Shown in pieces: positions 56,620 through 64,000 of a DNA stretch of 64,000 bases; the stretch's first letter is position 1, and every line of letters begins with the position of its first letter. Under the pieces are notes generated by a model. The model saw nothing but the letters and a program-made list of their open reading frames with translations, was not told the origin of the DNA and did no database searches. Made by a program: the position numbers and the translations under genes. The stretch comes from Paenibacillus sp. FSL R7-0337 (lineage in GTDB: Bacteria; Bacillota; Bacilli; Paenibacillales; Paenibacillaceae), in the NCBI RefSeq assembly GCF_037969875.1, contig NZ_CP150218.1, forward strand, positions 186,001 to 250,000, written 5' to 3'.

Positions 56620-58683
56620 TTATTTCAAGACGAGTACGCCGAACCCTTCCATCGTATAGCTCCCCGACAGGGTCTGGCCGCTTAAGAGATCCGTCTTGGC
56701 TGTCTTAAGCACAATCTGTGCCGGTTCTTCGCTGTAGTTGAGCAGGAAGGCGACACCTGTAGAGGCGTCTTCCCCTGTGGAGCGAATCTGCAATTCAACC
56801 TCTGGCGGCAGCTCCGCCCAATCTGCGGCTGGCGAGACCAGATCCAGGCTGCCAAGCATCTGCAGCACAGCAGGCTCATTGAACACGGCGCCGTAATACC
56901 ACACTTCGCCTTGGCCCCGGGTGTTACGGGTTACTGCCGGTTTGCCGGCATAGTAGTCGGTCGCATAGGTTGCCATAACCTCTACACTATCCTCTTCCAC
57001 CTGCAGGATGTCATTGAAGGCATCTGCACCGGTCAGCGCCTCAGGATCATGGTTCCAGCGGATGGAGGTAGGCTTGCGCGTTCCTTTGACCAGCGTGAAT
57101 TCTTCAACCGTTACCCCGCACAGCTCCTGTGCCGCTCCGGGAAAAGGCCGCATATAGCATTGTCCGGTACTATCCTTATAGCCAGTACGGCAGCCGAAGA
57201 CCAGCTTCCCGCCTTGCTGTACATACTGGTCCAGCAGTGCTGCTGTATCGTCAGTCATAATCGCCGGATGCGGATATACCAGCACTTCATAACGGGCAAG
57301 CTCTGCAAGGGAGGTATGGCTGCGCAAGTACAGAACGTCATTCGGAATATGCTTCCGCTGCAGAGCCTTGAACCATTCCTTGTTGCTCTGCCACATGAAC
57401 GGTCCGTGCCAGACATCATATTCACCGTCCCACTCATTGTCATAATCACGCACGATCGCAACGCTCGCCTGAGTCCGGCTGCCGATGAACTGCTGCCCGA
57501 TGCTTGCCAGCTCGCGGCCGATCTGCTCCGCTTCCCTTACCCGCCGGTTAGGCTGGTTATGGTAGTCGTTCAAGCCGTGCCAATAGATCTCATTGCCCAT
57601 GGTGGCGGTCCGCCAGCGGAAATAGAGCAGCATGTCAGCGCCGTGGGCGACGGACTGGTACGTCCACAGCCGCATCTGTCCAGGCTTTGGTGAAGGCATA
57701 TCAAGCCGATTCACCCAGCCTCCCGGACCGGATTGCTGCTCCATTACACAGAAGTTGCTGCTGATCGAACGTACAGCCGACAGGGACAATCCCCAGCCGC
57801 GGTCAAGCATCGGGTTCACCTCAGCCGGATCGAAGCCGATGGTGGAGAACTGCGGGTACGAGTCATAGCTGAAGAAATCCAGCAGCTCGTCATTCAGCTC
57901 ATGGCTGTCCAGATGTCCGAACAGACCGTTCGTGGTAACCCACTGATTAGGGGCCAATTTCCGGAGGATATCTGCCTGGATTGAGGCGAAATAGATGGTG
58001 TTATCAGAGATGAAGCGCTTCTCATCCAGAGCCTGGTGCGGGTTCGGCTGGTTCGGTGAAGGGGTAGGCCGGGTGAGGCAGACCTGAGACCAGCTTGTAT
58101 AGGTCTGATTCCAGAACACGGTACCCCAAGCCTGATTAAGCTTGTCTAAGGTGACATACTTCTCCTGCAGCCAGAGGCGGAAGGCCTGATGATCACTCTC
58201 CGAGTAGAATACATTGATCTCACAGTTCAGTTCGTTGTCAATCTGCCAGCCGACGACGCCCGGATGATTTCCGTAATGTTCAGCAAGCTTCGTTACGATT
58301 CGGGCACAGAGCTCGCGGTACTTGGGACTGCTGTAATTGTAATGGCGGCGCATACCGTGCTGTAGCGTCACACCTTCATAAGTAACATTCAAGGCCTCAG
58401 GGTACTTCTCTGTAAGCCAGGCAGGCGGAGTGGCCGTAGGCGTTCCCAGAATGACCTTCAGCCCGTAGCTGTGTGCCATGTCGACTGCCCGGTCAAACAG
58501 ATCATATTGAAACATGCCTTCCTCCGGTTCAAAAATGGACCAGGCGAACTCAGCCAGACGTACAATGGTGAATCCGGTTTCAACCATACGCCGGTAATCG
58601 TCAGTCCACATGGATTCAGGCCAGTGCTCAGGATAATAGCAAACGCCCAGTTCAAATCGTTCTGCTGCAACAGGTTTCTTCAT
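56620..58683 (-). CDS. GH42 beta-galactosidase
   Basis: 687 residues from ATG 58683 (GGAGG five bases before); ATG 58686 is nearly equal and the further in-frame ATG at 58695 is upstream of that ribosome site. GVCYYPEHWPESMWTDDYRR opens the TIM barrel; the acid/base Glu is in VGWQIDNELNCE, the nucleophile Glu in FCVMEQQSGPGGW. The middle domain (~400-600) and a C-terminal beta domain complete the family form. GH42 enzymes release beta-linked galactose from galacto-oligosaccharides and plant galactans, not only lactose. It is cytoplasmic (no signal). It is divergent from an AraC regulator, the likely inducer-dependent activator. No transporter is adjacent. Confidence 0.92.
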   Translation of the reverse strand: MKKPVAAERFELGVCYYPEHWPESMWTDDYRRMVETGFTIVRLAEFAWSIFEPEEGMFQYDLFDRAVDMAHSYGLKVILGTPTATPPAWLTEKYPEALNVTYEGVTLQHGMRRHYNYSSPKYRELCARIVTKLAEHYGNHPGVVGWQIDNELNCEINVFYSESDHQAFRLWLQEKYVTLDKLNQAWGTVFWNQTYTSWSQVCLTRPTPSPNQPNPHQALDEKRFISDNTIYFASIQADILRKLAPNQWVTTNGLFGHLDSHELNDELLDFFSYDSYPQFSTIGFDPAEVNPMLDRGWGLSLSAVRSISSNFCVMEQQSGPGGWVNRLDMPSPKPGQMRLWTYQSVAHGADMLLYFRWRTATMGNEIYWHGLNDYHNQPNRRVREAEQIGRELASIGQQFIGSRTQASVAIVRDYDNEWDGEYDVWHGPFMWQSNKEWFKALQRKHIPNDVLYLRSHTSLAELARYEVLVYPHPAIMTDDTAALLDQYVQQGGKLVFGCRTGYKDSTGQCYMRPFPGAAQELCGVTVEEFTLVKGTRKPTSIRWNHDPEALTGADAFNDILQVEEDSVEVMATYATDYYAGKPAVTRNTRGQGEVWYYGAVFNEPAVLQMLGSLDLVSPAADWAELPPEVELQIRSTGEDASTGVAFLLNYSEEPAQIVLKTAKTDLLSGQTLSGSYTMEGFGVLVLK

Positions 58684-58827
58684 CATAACCTCCAAGTGTA
58701 AAAATATGCTTTATTTAAGCTACCAATCTATTGTATTATCAGCAGTGTATCCACTTATATAACAGAATATTGCTATTATATCATTATATTGCGTGCTTGA
58801 ACCGGCGCAGGGCAGGAGGAGATTCAC

Positions 58828-59661
58828 ATGAGAAAGCACTGGGTTCTGCCGCAGCCTGCTTATGCCCATTATGTATGTTATCCGGAGATGCTGGGGCATT
58901 ACAGCGACTTCCCGGAGCATGCAGAGCGCAGAAGTGAGGGCTTCCTGAACAGCTATAATCTCCACATGGTTTTTGGGGGAGAAGGGTATGTATTTCAGGG
59001 TGGGGAGCGGATATCCATGAGACGGGGCAGCGGGTTTCTTTTTCCCAGGGGGGCTTATCAGCAGTACGGTTCTGATCCTGGCGCTGCCTGGGATGTGCGC
59101 TGGATGCACTTCGCCACGGCGATGCCCCTGACTATGCTGGAGGAGGCGGACCAGTCGCGCGGCTACTTCTTCACCTTCGATCCCGCCACCGGCTATGAAG
59201 CGCTCTTCGAGGAAATGTACCGGCTCAGTGCAGGCTATGAGACCCGGAGTGAACCGCGTCTCTCTACGCTGCTCTATGAGATTTTGGTTACGCTGATGCA
59301 GAACTCCGAGCCGCTCCACGGCTCCGTTCCGCTGGAGATCCGGCATTCCATCCGGCTTACCGCCGACAGGATCTACAGTGAGTGTGAGCGGCCCTGGACG
59401 CTGGAGTCCATGGCCAGACTTGCCGGCTATAGCAGCTATCATTTTCTCCGCTTGTTCCGCAGCATTATGGGCAAGACGCCGAACCGGTATTTGAGCGATT
59501 GCCGGATGGCCCGGGCCAAGCTATTGCTGGCTTCCACCAAGCTGTCCGTTGCGCAAATTGCGCTGCAGTGCGGGTTCCAGCAATCCAGTTATTTCATCAA
59601 GGTGTTCAGACAACTAGAGGGGATGCCGCCGAACCAATACAGACGGTCCTTTAACTCATAG
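58828..59661 (+). CDS. AraC-family regulator of the GH42 gene
   Basis: 277 residues. The N-terminal ~150 form a cupin sensor (YNLHMVFGGEGYVFQGGERI, RGSGFLFPRGAYQQYGSDPG). The C-terminal AraC DNA-binding domain has WTLESMARLAGYSSYHFLRL, SIMGKTPNRYLSDCRMARAK and VAQIALQCGFQQSSYFIKVF. AGGAGG precedes ATG 58828. Shared divergent spacer of 144 bp with the beta-galactosidase gene, so activation of that gene by a galactoside is the likely role. Confidence 0.88.
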   Translation: MRKHWVLPQPAYAHYVCYPEMLGHYSDFPEHAERRSEGFLNSYNLHMVFGGEGYVFQGGERISMRRGSGFLFPRGAYQQYGSDPGAAWDVRWMHFATAMPLTMLEEADQSRGYFFTFDPATGYEALFEEMYRLSAGYETRSEPRLSTLLYEILVTLMQNSEPLHGSVPLEIRHSIRLTADRIYSECERPWTLESMARLAGYSSYHFLRLFRSIMGKTPNRYLSDCRMARAKLLLASTKLSVAQIALQCGFQQSSYFIKVFRQLEGMPPNQYRRSFNS

Positions 59662-59697
59662 AATCAAGTTTTTTAGGACCAAGTATTAAGAAAGTTT

Positions 59698-59813
59698 GTT
59701 ACATTTATGGCAGGGCTCACACCGCAGCAGCCTTGGTTGGGTGACAGAAAGTTACAAATAGAAACAAAGGGTTACAAAGTGGATACAAATTCCACGCGCC
59801 AAGCAACTATACT
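59698..59813 (+). promoter_or_regulatory. GTTACAAA direct repeats before the secreted-protein operon
   Basis: GTTACAAA occurs at 59751-59758 and 59771-59778, exactly 20 bp apart, with a third GTTACA at 59698. A -10 box TATACT lies at 59808-59813 but no good -35 precedes it; GTGGA...TCCAC is there instead. Two identical boxes two helical turns apart beside a weak -35 suggest an activator such as a response regulator. Confidence 0.55.
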
Positions 59814-59844
59814 ATTGCTAGTAAATACATCTGGAGGGAAATAA

Positions 59845-62454
59845 ATGAGAAAGTATAGAGTTACATATGCTGCATTGCTGGTGAGTTCACTCGTTGCCGG
59901 CCAGGTGGCTGGCAGTATCACTGCGCCTGCTGCACATGCAGCCCCGGCGGCGAAGCCCCCCGCAGTATCCGCTCCGGCGGCATTCAAGTTCAATTCCGTT
60001 CCCATGGGTGCCGGAGTGACCGCAGTACTGGAGAATATCAACATATGGAGCCAGCCTGGCGGGAACATCTTGTCATACACACTTAAATATACAAATCCCG
60101 GTAATTCAAGCGCTAGCTTAATGCATTATTTCTCACGTGTGGTGACTCCAGGAGGGTCAGTGCTTCCGGGAAATCCCTTAGGTGCGGATGCCACGAAGAA
60201 GAAAGTTGGCGCCAAAGAAACCCTTAGCGTGACCTATTATGTAAATGTTGGACAAACCTCCTCCTTGCAGGGTATCAAAATCTCGATGCTTGTTTGGGAT
60301 GCCAAGACGAAGGGGTATCTGAAGCAGATGGGATCTTTTGGAGTGCCCGCTAATTATTCAACTACGGCTGCAGTTGGAACAAGCTTAAGTACAGTCATGA
60401 ACGACATTCCTGTCACAGCCAGTGCAGACTCTCTCCAGCTCTATAAATACAGCGGCAAGGTCTATGCCAAAGTAGGGGTCAGTCTGACCAACAAGGGCAA
60501 TAAGGTCCTCAGTGATCCGGGCTACTCTGCGTATCTGGTCTCTGCCAGCGGCACCTCCTTCGAGCTGGCGCTGAGCGGGACACAGGCAGATTACAAGATT
60601 CAGCCGCAGGAGAAGCGGAGCATTTATTACATTACCGAAATTCCGGCCTATCTTAAAACAGATAATATGAAGCTGCAATTCACGAAGAAGGATGAGACTG
60701 CGAAGCTGGAGCTGGCTAAATCCTCTTATAAGCTGCCTGCAGCAAGCTCGCCTAATCTGGTTGTCGGCAGCGGGGTAGTCAAAAAGATTGTAGTCAATAA
60801 CAACACAGTAGACACGCTGCTCCGCAACGCCAATGTGTACGCACAAGATGCAGATGCAGTCTGGACATTCCAGATGCAGCTTAAGAATACCGGCAACAAG
60901 GCGGTAACCCTGCCAAGCTATGACCTGGCGGTCAAATCGGTGAAGGGCAAGGTCTTTCCGGTGAATTCCAAAGGTATAAGCGGAGTCACCCTCAAACCGC
61001 TCGAGACCAAAATCGTACCGCTTACGGTCCGTGTACCGCTTGAAGTGGATCAATCCGGATTGCAGCTTATGATGATAGAGTCGGTAGGCGCTGAGAGCAC
61101 AAATGTACCTGAATCAAACGGAGCCGGCGAGTCAACCGGAAATACAGGGAATACCGGCACTCCTTCCACTGCGGCTCCTGCAACACCGACTGCCAAAATG
61201 ATTTTCCCGGTAGCCTACTTCGTCATTCCATATGCACTACGTACGGAAGTCATGTCCGGCCAAGAGTATATGACCACGAATTCATACGGCTCGTTCTCGT
61301 ACAGTATTCTATCTCTGCAGCGCTATCCTTGGAGAGATGATGATATCGTAGCTGCCAGACTGAGAGTCACCAATACCCAGAACGTGTCTCTTACGCTGCC
61401 TGAGCTGAAGGGAACCATTAAGCTGGATAAAGAAAGTCTGCCCGTGACTACCGAGCTGTATATGGACAATAAGGATTCTTCTGTTCTTGCGCCAGGGAAG
61501 TCAGTGGAGCTGTATGTACTCGGCAAAATTGCCTATACCTCAGAGTTCCAGGATATGCGGATTGCCCTGAACGGCACACAGAATTCTGAGACCGTCCCGT
61601 TCCTGGATGTCAGCATCAGTAACTCGATTAACAGTATTCCGACCATCGAGAAGGGCAAGAGCTACACCATTAGCGGCAAAGGCAAAACGGCCAGTGTCGA
61701 GGAGAACCGGACTACGATCTATCAAGGGGAAAGCCACAATCTGGTATACACAGAGCTCTATCTGAGCAGTGAAGAAAAAAGACAGAGCAAAATGGCCCGT
61801 CTCCAGGCTTACTATAAGACCAAGGACGGCCAATATTTCGAAGCAGTCACCAGCCAGTCGGAGAACAGCGCGTCTCCGGGCGCCAAGCAGCTCGTGGTCT
61901 TATGGGCCAAGGTGCCCAAGGCTACGGATACCGCGGATGTCTCGCTCTACCTCGGTGCCGGTATCAAAGAAGGCAAGCTGATTGAGGCCAAGGAAGAAGC
62001 GACCGGATTTGTCAATGTGGCAGCGCTGCAGCTGAATCCGCAGGCTAACGTACCAAAGAATACGCTGGAATCAACGGTAGTATATCCTTATACAATTTCT
62101 GTTCTGAGCTCTCAAGGCAAGCGGATGAAGTCATCCGATACCCTGGATATCACTATGAACTACAGCCTGAAAAAGGATAACCTGTACGATGCAGGTGTGC
62201 TGGAGCATAAGCTGATTCTGCAGATTACCGATCCGTTCGGCATCGCTACCGAGAAGGTTCTTACCCTGGGCACAGACCTGATTGAAGGGACGAATAACCA
62301 GTATTCCTTCTCTCTCAGCAGACCCGTGTACAAGACGATGGACGGCGGCGCTTATAAGTTAGCCTTCTATGATGAATTCCAGGGTGAACGTCTGTTGCTG
62401 GGCAGCCAGGCCTTCGGAGTCACTAACGTGGTTCCGAACAAGACAGAGGAATAA
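59845..62454 (+). CDS. large secreted protein with repeated Ig-like modules
   Basis: 869 residues. Signal peptide ~1-32 (AALLVSSLVAGQVAGSITAP then AAHAAPAA). The mature part appears to be at least four related beta-sandwich modules of 110-130 residues: ~50-170 (ILSYTLKYTNPGNSS), ~185-290 (VYAKVGVSLTNKGNK), ~310-420 (VWTFQMQLKNTGNKA), ~470-580 (DIVAARLRVTNTQNV), then further beta-rich sequence. A Ser/Thr/Asn/Pro linker (~420-455) splits them. There are no cell-wall anchor motifs. I recognise no enzyme. The next two genes are an ABC ATPase and a MacB-like permease, which suggests the three work together, for example as an adaptor or binding protein. Confidence 0.7.
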   Translation: MRKYRVTYAALLVSSLVAGQVAGSITAPAAHAAPAAKPPAVSAPAAFKFNSVPMGAGVTAVLENINIWSQPGGNILSYTLKYTNPGNSSASLMHYFSRVVTPGGSVLPGNPLGADATKKKVGAKETLSVTYYVNVGQTSSLQGIKISMLVWDAKTKGYLKQMGSFGVPANYSTTAAVGTSLSTVMNDIPVTASADSLQLYKYSGKVYAKVGVSLTNKGNKVLSDPGYSAYLVSASGTSFELALSGTQADYKIQPQEKRSIYYITEIPAYLKTDNMKLQFTKKDETAKLELAKSSYKLPAASSPNLVVGSGVVKKIVVNNNTVDTLLRNANVYAQDADAVWTFQMQLKNTGNKAVTLPSYDLAVKSVKGKVFPVNSKGISGVTLKPLETKIVPLTVRVPLEVDQSGLQLMMIESVGAESTNVPESNGAGESTGNTGNTGTPSTAAPATPTAKMIFPVAYFVIPYALRTEVMSGQEYMTTNSYGSFSYSILSLQRYPWRDDDIVAARLRVTNTQNVSLTLPELKGTIKLDKESLPVTTELYMDNKDSSVLAPGKSVELYVLGKIAYTSEFQDMRIALNGTQNSETVPFLDVSISNSINSIPTIEKGKSYTISGKGKTASVEENRTTIYQGESHNLVYTELYLSSEEKRQSKMARLQAYYKTKDGQYFEAVTSQSENSASPGAKQLVVLWAKVPKATDTADVSLYLGAGIKEGKLIEAKEEATGFVNVAALQLNPQANVPKNTLESTVVYPYTISVLSSQGKRMKSSDTLDITMNYSLKKDNLYDAGVLEHKLILQITDPFGIATEKVLTLGTDLIEGTNNQYSFSLSRPVYKTMDGGAYKLAFYDEFQGERLLLGSQAFGVTNVVPNKTEE

Positions 62455-62508
62455 TCGTCATTCACTCCACTAAAACATTCTTGTATTTTTAAAAAAGGAG
62501 CAGCTTCC

Positions 62509-63423
62509 ATGTTGCGTGTTGAAGATATTACGCATTCGTACAAAAGCGGTAATGAATGGACCTCCGTTCTTCATAAAATCAATTTCACCGTCAAAAGAGG
62601 AGAAATGGTTGCCCTGCTGGGCAGTTCAGGCTCCGGGAAGTCAACGCTCCTCAACCTGATGGCCGGCCTGATGAAGCCCACAGAAGGTCATATCTACATT
62701 GCTGATCAGGACATTGTGAAGATGGGCGAGAATAAGCTTGCAGAGTTCCGCCGCAAGAACATCGGATTTATCTTTCAGGCCTATGAGCTGATTACCAGCC
62801 TGACGGTTCGCGAGAACGTGGAGCTGCCGCTGGTCTTCCAGTCAGTCTCACCCAGGGCCCGTAAGGCTAAGGCGCTTGCACTGCTGGAGCAGGTGGGAAT
62901 TCCTGACAAGGCGGATCTCTTCCCCTCGCAGCTCTCCGGGGGACAGCAGCAGCGTGTCAGTATAGCCCGGTCACTGATTACAGAGCCGTCGGTCATCTTC
63001 GCCGATGAACCGACGGGGAATCTGGATTCCAAGACTGAGGAAGAGATTATCGGCATTCTGCTGAACCTGAACCGGACGATGAAGACGACATTTATTGTTG
63101 TTACGCATGAATATAAGGTGGCTGAACAAATGCAGCGGATTTTCACGTTGAAGGACGGCTTCCTGGTCACTGAATCGCAGACAGCACCGCAAGCAGAGAT
63201 AGAACCACAGCTTGAGCTGCAGACAGAAGTACAGGTTGAAGAGCAAAATGCTGAGGAAGCTGAACCGCAGACCATGGTAGAGGTTGAAGAACAATTAGCT
63301 GCAGGAGCTGAACAGGAAGCTGTAGAGCCGCAGACAGCAGGAGCGGATGAAGATCCGCCGGCTGAGGAACCTGAACACCAGACCGCTGCGGAAGCTGATC
63401 CTGCAGAGGGAGGGAAGCCGTGA
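62509..63423 (+). CDS. MacB/LolD-type ABC ATP-binding protein with acidic tail
   Basis: 304 residues. The ATPase core (~1-220) has Walker A GSSGSGKSTLLNLMAG, signature LSGGQQQRVSIARS, Walker B VIFADEPTGNLDSKT and the H-loop VVTHEYK, of the MacB/LolD/FtsE class. The last ~85 residues form a low-complexity tail rich in Glu, Gln, Ala and Pro (EPQ, EVEEQ, QTA words), unusual for this family. Its boundary is marked by FLVTESQTAPQ. GTG of the next gene overlaps its stop, so the permease is coupled. Confidence 0.88.
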   Translation: MLRVEDITHSYKSGNEWTSVLHKINFTVKRGEMVALLGSSGSGKSTLLNLMAGLMKPTEGHIYIADQDIVKMGENKLAEFRRKNIGFIFQAYELITSLTVRENVELPLVFQSVSPRARKAKALALLEQVGIPDKADLFPSQLSGGQQQRVSIARSLITEPSVIFADEPTGNLDSKTEEEIIGILLNLNRTMKTTFIVVTHEYKVAEQMQRIFTLKDGFLVTESQTAPQAEIEPQLELQTEVQVEEQNAEEAEPQTMVEVEEQLAAGAEQEAVEPQTAGADEDPPAEEPEHQTAAEADPAEGGKP

Positions 63424-64000
63424 AGATCAGAGACATTTCACGGATGGCCTGGGAACAGGTCAAACGGCGCAAGGTGGTTACAGGTCTGTGTATGACCGGG
63501 ATATCCATCGGCTGCGCAGCCATTATTGTAGCCTTAAGCGTAGGCCAGTCTGCACAGGTCTATGTGACGGAACAAGTCAATGCCAACTTCAAAATGGATG
63601 AGATTATGGTCCAGCCGGGCGGAGGAATTCCGTCGAACGGCGGCCAGAGCGCAGGCGGCGGATCGGGAGGTGGGGCTGAGAACCTTGATCAGGGCAAGCT
63701 GACTGACCAGAAGCTGGAGATTATCCGCGGACTGAACCATGTGAAGGCGGCTTCGCCTTTTCAGGAGGCCGGATATCTCCAGTTACTAACGGTAGATAAC
63801 AAGATCTCGGATGTGAAGATTGTGGTGACTGATCTCCAGAAGCTGACAGCCTATGATCACAAATTCAAACAGGGCGGGGCGAACGACCAGGTTGGAACGA
63901 TAGTGCTTAATCACGGGGCTACCCTGGGCCTGATCGACCTGGAGACCCGGGGGAAGCTGTTCGAGCAGATGAGCAGCGGACCGTATAACCCCGAGCTGTA
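63420..64000 (+). CDS. MacB/FtsX-like ABC permease, N-terminal part (3' end outside window)
   Basis: 193 codons are in the window from GTG 63420, overlapping the ATPase stop by four bases (GTGA), with GAGGGAGGG upstream. The first TM (VVTGLCMTGISIGCAAIIVALSVG) follows RDISRMAWEQVKRRK, as in MacB-type permeases. The periplasmic-core-like domain starts MVQPGGG and has a Gly/Ser-rich loop (SNGGQSAGGGSGGG), then EIIRGLNHVKAASPFQEAGY. The expected remaining three TM segments lie beyond base 64000. Confidence 0.85.
   Translation, partial: MKIRDISRMAWEQVKRRKVVTGLCMTGISIGCAAIIVALSVGQSAQVYVTEQVNANFKMDEIMVQPGGGIPSNGGQSAGGGSGGGAENLDQGKLTDQKLEIIRGLNHVKAASPFQEAGYLQLLTVDNKISDVKIVVTDLQKLTAYDHKFKQGGANDQVGTIVLNHGATLGLIDLETRGKLFEQMSSGPYNPEL

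Noticed and set aside
1..64000. CRISPR arrays, insertion sequences, prophage, tRNA or rRNA genes
   Set aside because: No spaced direct repeats of CRISPR type, no transposase or integrase-like proteins, no phage structural genes and no structured RNA genes were seen.

Overview
The window is a 64 kb stretch of a Gram-positive chromosome that reads as Paenibacillus or a close relative. The evidence is family-level: strong AGGAGG-type ribosome binding sites with frequent GTG and TTG starts, a B. subtilis-type replication terminator protein homologue, YteA, YflT, DUF1657/DUF421 and GlcT proteins, many stand-alone AraC, PadR, HxlR and TetR regulators, GH42 and Gfo/Idh sugar enzymes, and moderately GC-rich genes separated by AT-rich spacers. 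I see no rRNA, tRNA, CRISPR array, phage or insertion sequence. The window enters inside hrpB and leaves inside a MacB-like permease gene.

Layout. 1-7.4 kb: end of hrpB, a YflT-like stress protein, a gene-poor AT-rich spacer, an Rtp homologue, a YteA-like protein, a GpsB/DivIVA-like protein and a large hybrid histidine kinase. 7.4-10.5 kb: glcT-crr-ptsG glucose PTS operon with its own antiterminator/terminator leader. 10.5-12 kb: a reductase gene broken by one amber codon, divergent from a TetR regulator. 12-15.6 kb: ECF sigma factor, membrane anti-sigma candidate and a two-gene ABC exporter, translationally coupled. 15.6-19.9 kb: HxlR regulator divergent from ribA, then a three-gene ABC-2 exporter. 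20-23.5 kb: ROK glucokinase, an epimerase-like protein, an unknown protein and a DUF4395 gene broken by one opal codon. 23.6-32.5 kb: two TetR + 14-TM efflux modules flanking a DUF4304 protein, a PadR/SEDS pair, a VanX-like dipeptidase and a secreted stalk-domain protein. 32.6-32.8 kb: a degenerate ~52-bp tandem repeat.

32.9-40.6 kb: EamA transporter and LysR pair, then a catabolic cassette with an unfamiliar regulator divergent from an M20 amidohydrolase, two tandem crotonase-fold enzymes carrying a beta-diketone-hydrolase-like His/Asp pair, and a single-chain Fe-S serine dehydratase. A sigma-A promoter between them is bracketed by a direct repeat. 40.7-45 kb: two Gfo/Idh dehydrogenases, a TIM-barrel isomerase and an AraC regulator. 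45-47.1 kb: an AraC regulator whose reading frame runs without a stop through a Fur-box spacer into a siderophore-binding lipoprotein. 47.2-50.3 kb: methyltransferase-like protein, DUF1657, DUF421 and an aldo/keto reductase. 50.4-56.5 kb: MoxR-DUF58-DUF4129-like operon, MerR with its esterase-family target, azlCD. 56.6-64 kb: GH42 beta-galactosidase divergent from an AraC regulator, then a large secreted modular protein with a MacB-type ABC transporter.

The most unusual points are the catabolic cassette at 34.8-40.5 kb with its operator repeats, the regulator-lipoprotein read-through frame over a Fur box, the Rtp homologue beside possible Ter-like repeats, the antiterminator leader in front of glcT itself, the DUF1657-like tail on the DUF421 protein, an esterase-family protein lacking its expected catalytic histidine, and two genes each broken by a single in-frame stop. 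All assignments come from reading the sequence and remembered family features; no database search was run.
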